64,000 nt of DNA from an uncultured bacterium (GTDB taxonomy: Bacteria > Gemmatimonadota > Gemmatimonadetes > Longimicrobiales > RSA9): assembly GCA_937889645.1 (NCBI GenBank), contig CALBZE010000051.1, forward strand, positions 62,001 through 126,000, in the 5' to 3' direction. A program made the position numbers and the translations under genes. This document shows, piece after piece, positions 58,693 through 64,000 of this stretch. The notes beneath the pieces were generated by a model. That model worked only from the letters and a program-made list of their open reading frames with translations, was not told the origin of the DNA and did not search any database. Numbering within the stretch: the stretch's first letter is position 1; every line of letters begins with the position of its first letter.

Positions 58693-58734
58693 GCCCGCCC
58701 GACGTTCGCGGATCCCGGTTTTCCGCGACATCGC

Positions 58735-58763
58735 TTGACTTTCGCCCCCCTCCGATCTACCCT
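58735..58763 (+). promoter_or_regulatory. Promoter of the response regulator-manC operon
   Basis: TTGACT (58735-58740) and TACCCT (58758-58763) are 17 nt apart. The start would be near 58770, about 110 nt before the chosen ATG. The 261-bp divergent gap contains no gene other than possible N-terminal extension of the regulator. Confidence 0.5.
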
Positions 58764-58880
58764 TGCCCCGCTGCGGGGGCCGGTCCGCCCGGGTGGCGCG
58801 CCGTGGCCGCGCCGGGCATGGATTTCGCACCGGTTGCTCCGGTCCGCGAATCGAGAGCCCGACCGTCCACACGCCGACCG

Positions 58881-59273
58881 ATGCCGACCGATCCGCGCCC
58901 GAACCGACGCCGCGTACTCGTCGTCGACGATGAGCCTTACATCGGACGCATCGTCCAGCTCAAGCTCGAGCACGCGAACTACGCGGTCGAACTGGCCCCC
59001 GACGGCCGAAGCGCGATCGAGCGCCTCCTCTCGGAGGCGCCGCTGGATCTCGTGCTTCTGGACATCATGATGCCCGACGGGAGCGGTCTCGACGTCCTCG
59101 CCCGGATCCGCGGCATGCCTCACCGGCGGGACACGCCGGTGATCATGCTCACGGCGCGTGGGCAGGAAACGGACCGCCAGGAAGCGGTGCGTCTCGGCGC
59201 CACCGATTTCCTGACCAAACCTTTCAGCCCGAAGAGACTCCTTGCCCGAATCGAAGAGCTACTCGATCGGTAA
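58881..59273 (+). CDS. REC-only response regulator
   Basis: 130-aa receiver domain without an output domain. The acid pair is in 'VLVVDDEPYIGR', the phosphorylated Asp in 'LVLLDIMMPDGSG', Thr in 'VIMLTARGQ' and Lys in 'DFLTKPFSPKRL'. ATG 58881 just precedes the fold; an in-frame ATG at 58818 would add 21 residues and also lacks a ribosome site. The last 32 nt overlap manC. A partner kinase could be the one at 55400-56683, but that is speculation. Confidence 0.88.
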   Translation: MPTDPRPNRRRVLVVDDEPYIGRIVQLKLEHANYAVELAPDGRSAIERLLSEAPLDLVLLDIMMPDGSGLDVLARIRGMPHRRDTPVIMLTARGQETDRQEAVRLGATDFLTKPFSPKRLLARIEELLDR

Positions 59274-60321
59274 CCCGTCGCTCTGGGCGGTGATCCTGGC
59301 AGGCGGCGTCGGATCGCGATTCTGGCCGGTATCGACGCCGGAACGGCCCAAGCAGCTCTTGCCGCTCGGGAGCGGCCGGCCGCTGATCGCGGACACCGTG
59401 GCGCGGATCGCGCCGCTCGTCCCCTTGCCGCGGCTGAAGATCCTTACCGGCGAGGCCTTCGCCGACCCGATCGTGGACGCGGCGCCCGACCTGGGCCGTG
59501 ACAACCTCCTGCTCGAGCCGCAAGCCCGCGGCACCGCGCCGGTCCTCGCGTGGGCGGCGCACGAGATCGTGCGCCGCGACCCCGAGGCGGTCATGATCTC
59601 GCTCCACGCCGACCACGTCATCGAGCCGGCGGAAATCTTCCGCGAGCAGCTCGAGGAGATCTGCCGTCTCGCGGCCGAGCGGGACCGGCTCTTCACGATC
59701 GGCGTGGAACCCACGCGCCCCGAGACCGGGTACGGCTACATCCGCGTCGGCGCGGCGCTCGGCCCCGCCCTCGATGCGTACGAAGTGGCCGAATTCGTGG
59801 AAAAGCCCGACCGCGACACCGCGCTCGAATACATCCATCGGGGCGGCTACCTCTGGAACACCGGGATCTTCATCTGGCGCGCGGCGACGCTTCTCGAAGA
59901 GATCCGACGCCACGCTCCCGAACTCGCCGCGCACCTGCCGCGTCTCGAAGCGGGCGACGTCGAAGGGTTCTTCGAGGCGGCGCCCACGCTCACGATCGAC
60001 GAAGGGCTCCTCGAGCGGAGCGACGTCGTTGCCGTGGCGCGGGCGCGGTTCCTCTGGGACGACGTCGGGACCTGGGACGCCGTCGGCCGCACGCGCGAGA
60101 AGGACGCTCACGGCAACGTCGCCGTCGGCGAAGCCCATCTCGTCGATTGCCGGGACTGTATAGCCTGGGCCGACGACGGCGCGATCGTCGTATTCGGCGC
60201 CGCGGACCTGGTGGTGGTTCGGAGCGGCGGCGTGACCTTCGTCACGCCGCGGGAGCGGTCGGCCGACCTGAAGGACCTGTTGAAGCGCGTGCCGGAGCGC
60301 GTCCGGCAGCTGGAGCTGTGA
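59242..60321 (+). CDS. manC: Mannose-1-phosphate guanylyltransferase
   Basis: 359-aa GDP-mannose-forming enzyme. The nucleotidyltransferase signature is 'ILAGGVGSRFWPVSTPERPKQ', with 'HADHVIEP' and 'GYGYIRVG' further on and 'FVEKPDRDTA' in the sugar-binding part. The C-terminal isomerase domain of bifunctional ManC is absent. No ATG or GTG lies before the conserved motif, so the start is TTG 59242, inside the regulator gene. GDP-mannose would feed envelope glycans. Confidence 0.92.
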   Translation: MPESKSYSIGNPSLWAVILAGGVGSRFWPVSTPERPKQLLPLGSGRPLIADTVARIAPLVPLPRLKILTGEAFADPIVDAAPDLGRDNLLLEPQARGTAPVLAWAAHEIVRRDPEAVMISLHADHVIEPAEIFREQLEEICRLAAERDRLFTIGVEPTRPETGYGYIRVGAALGPALDAYEVAEFVEKPDRDTALEYIHRGGYLWNTGIFIWRAATLLEEIRRHAPELAAHLPRLEAGDVEGFFEAAPTLTIDEGLLERSDVVAVARARFLWDDVGTWDAVGRTREKDAHGNVAVGEAHLVDCRDCIAWADDGAIVVFGAADLVVVRSGGVTFVTPRERSADLKDLLKRVPERVRQLEL

Positions 60322-61550
60322 GTATGGCCGGCCCTTGCCTCGTTCTCTTCGACGACCGCATCGCCCGGGACTGGCAGCCGTTCACGCTGACCCGCCCGGC
60401 GGGCGAGCTGCGCTTCGGCGCGCTGACCCTGCGCGAGCGGGCGCAGCGCGTCTTCGGCGCGGACTGCATCGGCCACCTCGCGGGCGAGGATCTCACGGGC
60501 TTCGAGGAACCGGACGCCCGCCCGGTGCTCGCAGCGGGCGGAGTGCCGGCGGATCGCGACATCGTCTACCTCTCGTCCCGTGCAGTGCCTGCGTGGTCCG
60601 CGGCGGCGATCGAGTTCCCCGCAAGCCCGGCCCTGGTCCGCGTGGGCGGCGAGGCGGTCGGGTGGTATGCGCCCGCGGGCTCGCCGGCGCCGGACCCCGG
60701 GTTCTTCGACGCCCCGGCGCGACACGCCCCGGCAGCGCCCGAGATCGCGCTCGACGGCTTCGTCCTCGAGCGGATCTGGCACCTGGTCACGCGGAACGCC
60801 GAGCAGGTCGCGCGAGACATCGAGGCGCTCTTCCCGGCCGCTGCTCGACCCGAGCTCCCTGCCGGCGTGCACGTCGTCGGCGACGCGTCGTTGGTCCTCG
60901 GCGCGGGCGCCGAGATCGAGCCCGGCGCGGTCATCGACCTGCGCCACGGGCCCGTGTGGCTCGACGACGGCGCGTCCGTCGCCGCGTTCTCGAAGGTCGC
61001 GGGCCCCGCGTATATCGGCCGGCGGTCGGCAATCCTCGGCGGCCCCGTCGGCGCCGTCTCGATCGGGCCGGTCTGCAAGGTGCACGGCGAAGTCGAGGAG
61101 AGCGTGATCCTCGGGTACTCGAACAAGGCGCACGATGGCTTCCTGGGCCACTCGTACCTCGGCTGCTGGGTCAACCTCGGGGCGCTGACCACGAACAGCG
61201 ACCTGAAAAACAATTACGGCTCCATCCGCATCTGGACGCCCGGCGGCGAAGTCGACACCGGTGAGTTGAAGCTGGGGTGCTTCATCGGCGACCACGTGAA
61301 GACCGCGATCGGCACGCTGCTGAACACGGGCACCGTGGTGGGCGCCGGCGCGAACCTGTTCGGCGGCGGGATCCCGCCCCGCTACGTCCCGCCGTTCACG
61401 TGGGGCGGCGCGGACCCGTCCGCCGTCTACGATCTCGAGCGGTTCCTCGCCTCCGCGGAAACGGTCATGGGCAGGCGGAACGTCCCGCTGGGGGATAGTC
61501 AGCGCGAGCTGCTCCGGCGCGCATGGCATCGGGCCAGGAGCGAGTCGTGA
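60318..61550 (+). CDS. Alternative GlmU-type sugar nucleotidyltransferase/acetyltransferase
   Basis: 410-aa protein of the bacterial 'alternative GlmU' type. The N-terminal domain is a divergent nucleotidyltransferase ('CLVLFDDRIARDWQPFTLTR'), and the C-terminal left-handed beta-helix has hexapeptide repeats ('GPVWLDDGASVAAFSKVAGP', 'SVILGYSNKAHDGFLGHSYL'). It may supply UDP-GlcNAc or a related donor; the canonical G-x-G-T-R-M loop is not evident. GTG 60318 overlaps manC's stop, ATG 60324 being the alternative. Confidence 0.8.
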   Translation: MSMAGPCLVLFDDRIARDWQPFTLTRPAGELRFGALTLRERAQRVFGADCIGHLAGEDLTGFEEPDARPVLAAGGVPADRDIVYLSSRAVPAWSAAAIEFPASPALVRVGGEAVGWYAPAGSPAPDPGFFDAPARHAPAAPEIALDGFVLERIWHLVTRNAEQVARDIEALFPAAARPELPAGVHVVGDASLVLGAGAEIEPGAVIDLRHGPVWLDDGASVAAFSKVAGPAYIGRRSAILGGPVGAVSIGPVCKVHGEVEESVILGYSNKAHDGFLGHSYLGCWVNLGALTTNSDLKNNYGSIRIWTPGGEVDTGELKLGCFIGDHVKTAIGTLLNTGTVVGAGANLFGGGIPPRYVPPFTWGGADPSAVYDLERFLASAETVMGRRNVPLGDSQRELLRRAWHRARSES

Positions 61551-62377
61551 GCGGAGGTGCTCTGCCCGCCAGGCGACGGTGGGCGCTCGTCCTGGGCGGC
61601 GGCGCCGCGCGCGGGATCGCCCACGTCGGGGTCATGAGCGTCCTGGAACAGGAGGGGCTCTCGCCCGACCAGATCGTGGGGACGAGCGCGGGTGCGCTGG
61701 CCGGCGTGTTCATGGCGGCGGGCGTCTCGGCAGACCGGGCCGCCGTCTGGGGCGAATCGCTCCGGTGGTCGCTCCTGGCCCGTCCGATCGTCAGTCGGCT
61801 CGGGCTCATGTCGAACGAGCGGATGGGCGAGCTCCTGCGCCGGGCCCTCCCCGTATCCACCTTCGACGAACTCGCGATCCCGTTCGCGTGTATCGCGACG
61901 GACCTGGCCACGGCCGAGCCGGTGGTGCTGTGCGAGGGGGAGCTGACGAGCGCGGTCCGCGCGAGCTGCGCGATCCCCGGCCTCTTCGTGCCGGTCGAGC
62001 GGGACGGCCTGCTCCTCGTCGACGGCGGCGTGGCCGCGAACGTGCCGACGGCTCTGGCCCGGCGCTTTGGAGTCGACGTCGTCGTCGCCGTGGACGTGAA
62101 CCTGTCGTACCGACGGTCGCAGCCGCCGAGGAACATGATCGAGATCGTGACCCACGCCTTCTATACGGCCGGCCGCGCGACGGCGCGCATGGCCGCCAAC
62201 GATGCCGACGTGCTCATCGCTCCGGACATCGGCGACATCGGCTTCGACCAGCTCGGCCGGGCGAAGGAGCTCATGGCTGCGGGCGCGGCTGCGGCACGGC
62301 AGGCGCTCCCACGGGTTCGGGAAATCCTCGAGTCCGGCCCGAGCCGCACGGCCGTGGCGGCGGGGGAGGCGGTGTGA
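61547..62377 (+). CDS. Patatin-like phospholipase (RssA/NTE type)
   Basis: 276-aa serine lipase/esterase. The oxyanion motif is 'LGGGAARGIAHVGVM', the nucleophile is in 'IVGTSAGALAGVF', and the catalytic Asp is in 'LLVDGGVAANVPT'. No signal peptide, so it is cytoplasmic. GTG 61547 has AGGAG 6 nt upstream and overlaps the previous stop; an upstream ATG at 61523 lacks a site. It overlaps the MBL hydrolase by 4 nt. Confidence 0.92.
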   Translation: MSGGALPARRRWALVLGGGAARGIAHVGVMSVLEQEGLSPDQIVGTSAGALAGVFMAAGVSADRAAVWGESLRWSLLARPIVSRLGLMSNERMGELLRRALPVSTFDELAIPFACIATDLATAEPVVLCEGELTSAVRASCAIPGLFVPVERDGLLLVDGGVAANVPTALARRFGVDVVVAVDVNLSYRRSQPPRNMIEIVTHAFYTAGRATARMAANDADVLIAPDIGDIGFDQLGRAKELMAAGAAAARQALPRVREILESGPSRTAVAAGEAV

Positions 62378-63195
62378 GGGTCACGGTCCTCGGCAGCGGC
62401 AGCGGCGGCAACTCGACGCTCGTCGAGGCCGGAGGCACCCGCGTCCTCGTCGACGCCGGCTTCACCGGGAAGGACATGGAGCGGCGATTGGAGGCCGTCG
62501 GCGTCGACGCCGCATCGCTCGACGGGATCGTCATCACTCACGACCACAGCGACCACACCCGCGGCATGGGGATCCTGGCTCGCCGGCTCGGCGTGCCGCT
62601 CTACCTCACGCCCGTCACGCGTGCCGCGTGCACCAAGCTGCTGAACGGGAACGAAACGGTGGTGGAGTACGCGTCCGCCACGGCGTTCCGGATCGGCGCG
62701 CTCGAGATCCAGCCGTTCCTGACCGTCCACGACGCGGCGGATCCCGTGGCCGTCACGCTTCGAGACGTCGAGACGGGGATCAAGCTCGGGATCGCGACCG
62801 ACCTCGGCCGGCCGACCACAGCCGTGCGCCACGCCCTCGCCGGGTGCGACGTCCTCGTCCTCGAGGCGAACCACGACGAGGCGATGCTCTGGAACGGCCC
62901 CTACCCCTGGTCGGTCAAGCAGCGGATCGCATCCAGCCATGGCCACCTGTCCAATCGCGCCGCCGCGGACCTCGCGCGCGAGCTGTTCCACCCCGGCCTC
63001 GGCGCCGTGATCCTCGCCCACCTCAGCGAGCACTGCAATGACGGCGCCCTGGCCCGCGATGTCGTCGCCGAGGCGCTCGATTCCCTGGGCTTCACGGGTC
63101 CGCTCCTCGTGGCGCGGCAGGACGCACCGCTCGACCCCATCGATGCGAAAGAGCTGCGACGGGCACGCGAGCCCGTGCAGCTCTCCCTGTTGTAA
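62374..63195 (+). CDS. MBL-fold metallo-hydrolase (YycJ/WalJ-like)
   Basis: 273-aa metallo-beta-lactamase-fold protein. The HxHxDH signature is 'GIVITHDHSDHTRGMG', and other metal ligands lie in 'VLEANHDEAML' and 'SSHGHLSN', ending with 'LAHLSEHCND'. The sequence is close to YycJ/WalJ, proposed as a DNA-processing exonuclease, though the substrate is unproven here. The GTG start overlaps patatin by 4 nt. The 82-bp convergent gap after it has no clear terminator. Confidence 0.9.
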   Translation: MRVTVLGSGSGGNSTLVEAGGTRVLVDAGFTGKDMERRLEAVGVDAASLDGIVITHDHSDHTRGMGILARRLGVPLYLTPVTRAACTKLLNGNETVVEYASATAFRIGALEIQPFLTVHDAADPVAVTLRDVETGIKLGIATDLGRPTTAVRHALAGCDVLVLEANHDEAMLWNGPYPWSVKQRIASSHGHLSNRAAADLARELFHPGLGAVILAHLSEHCNDGALARDVVAEALDSLGFTGPLLVARQDAPLDPIDAKELRRAREPVQLSLL

Positions 63196-63277
63196 CAGAG
63201 TCTTCCAGGAGACCGCGGCTGCGTCGGGGTGAGGCGGGCACCCGGCCCCTACGCCTCCAACCCGCCGGCGATGCTCC

Positions 63278-64000
63278 TCACAGCCCGAACAGCCGAAGGA
63301 AATCGCTGGCGAGAGCCCACACCATGATCGCCAGCACGATCACGAACCCTACCTGGGTGAGCCGCATCCTCTGCTCGAACGAGAGCGCGCGACCACGGAT
63401 CGCCTCGATCGCCAGGAACACCAGGTGCCCGCCGTCGAGAACGGGGATCGGGAGCAGATTCAGCACGGCCAGATTGACCGAGAAGAGCGCCATGAAATCC
63501 AGGAACGGCTCGAGCCCGAGCCGCGCGACCTGGCCGCTGAGCTGGCCGATCAGGATCGGCCCGCCCAGCGAACGCGGAGATGCGTCGCCGGTCAAGAGGT
63601 CGACGAGGAACCCCACGATCAGCGCGATGGCCTCCCCGGTCCGGGTGAAGCCGTGCCCGACGGCTCCGATTACACCCGGATGTTCGCGTTCCTGCACCCT
63701 CTGGGCGCCGATCACGCCGATCACCTGCGGTCCGTTAGGACCCCGGACCGTCTCGACCTCCGGCGTCACGCGCACCGCCAACCGCACGCCGCTGCGTTCG
63801 ATTTCGAGGTCGAGCGGCCGGCCCGGGTGCCCCTGGACGACCGAAAGAAACTCACCCCAATCGCGAATGGGTCTGCCACCCGCGCTGATGATGCTGTCGC
63901 CCGCGAGGATCCCGGCCTCGGCCGCCGGCTGACCCTCCAGCACGCCGGCGATGACCGGTGGGTAGAACGGGCCGAGGTGAGCGGCGAGCAGCGCCTTCGC
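63278..64000 (-). CDS. rseP: RseP-type site-2 protease, N-terminal part beyond the window
   Basis: C-terminal 240 residues of an M50 intramembrane zinc protease that releases membrane-bound regulators. The visible part has a PDZ domain ('VLEGQPAAEAGILAGDSIIS', 'GVRLAVRVTPEV') and the last membrane segments with 'LAVLNLLPIPVLDGGHLVF', the LDG motif that supplies the third zinc ligand. The HExxH motif and start are off the right edge. The frame stays open to base 64000. Which anti-sigma factor it cuts is unknown. Confidence 0.9.
   Translation of the reverse strand, partial: AKALLAAHLGPFYPPVIAGVLEGQPAAEAGILAGDSIISAGGRPIRDWGEFLSVVQGHPGRPLDLEIERSGVRLAVRVTPEVETVRGPNGPQVIGVIGAQRVQEREHPGVIGAVGHGFTRTGEAIALIVGFLVDLLTGDASPRSLGGPILIGQLSGQVARLGLEPFLDFMALFSVNLAVLNLLPIPVLDGGHLVFLAIEAIRGRALSFEQRMRLTQVGFVIVLAIMVWALASDFLRLFGL

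Overview
The window is very GC-rich, gene-dense bacterial chromosome with about 60 protein genes, gaps mostly under 150 bp, and no rRNA, tRNA, CRISPR array, insertion sequence or phage gene that I can see. The gene set fits a Gemmatimonadota-like bacterium: an archaeal-type ProS, an alternative GlmU-type nucleotidyltransferase/LbH protein, a large secreted M14 peptidase, an OPT transporter followed by a DUF4296-like lipoprotein, and GatCAB. That assignment is inferred from gene content and composition only and is moderately confident.

Layout. 1-7111 (minus): RNase E/G (3' part off the edge), acyl-CoA dehydrogenase, RecQ and a secreted M14 metallopeptidase. 7240-9660 (plus): OPT transporter and small lipoprotein. 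9748-11247 (minus): a Mur-ligase paralog. 11389-11604 (plus): a 71-aa CxxC protein. 11623-25482 (minus): one long run starting with the rod-shape genes mreB-mreC-mreD-mrdA-rodA and continuing into accD-folC-hisS-(membrane protein)-proS-lysA-guaA. 25630-38689 (minus): the translation/transcription run rimP-nusA-ylxQ-infB-ylxP-rbfA-truB-ribF-rpsO-pnp, then an M16 peptidase, ald and dut. 38829-45396 (minus): an OsmC-family gene with an in-frame UGA at its redox site, a small Cys4 protein, pgeF, a coiled-coil protein, murA, a glycogen-debranching-type glucosidase and a GT4 glycosyltransferase. 45592-49698 (plus): PTS EIIA, PII-like protein, a nitrilase-fold amidase followed by a degenerate NAD-synthetase-like protein, two small membrane proteins and a zinc-phospholipase-like secreted protein. 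49831-58619 (minus): lipoprotein-serS-histidine kinase-pcrA-gatC-gatA-gatB. 58881-63195 (plus): REC-only response regulator, mannose-1-phosphate guanylyltransferase, alternative GlmU, patatin and an MBL-fold hydrolase. 63278-64000 (minus): C-terminal part of an RseP-type protease, running off the edge.

Most adjacent same-strand genes overlap by 4 nt or are separated by 10-30 nt, with many GTG/TTG starts sitting on the previous stop codon. Translational coupling is therefore a major organising principle here.

The observation I rate highest is the OsmC-family gene at 38829-39293. Its only interruption is a TGA exactly at the conserved redox cysteine of the GGC motif, the frame continues perfectly on both sides, and a 7-bp hairpin with a 4-nt loop lies 22 nt after the TGA, as in bacterial SECIS elements. 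I call it a candidate selenoprotein. Also notable are an intrinsic terminator placed between a promoter and rimP (a likely attenuator of the rimP-nusA-infB operon), a MurA with Asp replacing the fosfomycin-target Cys, a MurE-like ligase lacking signature motifs, a pseudo-NAD-synthetase next to its amidase, and a lysA that appears to start at CTG.
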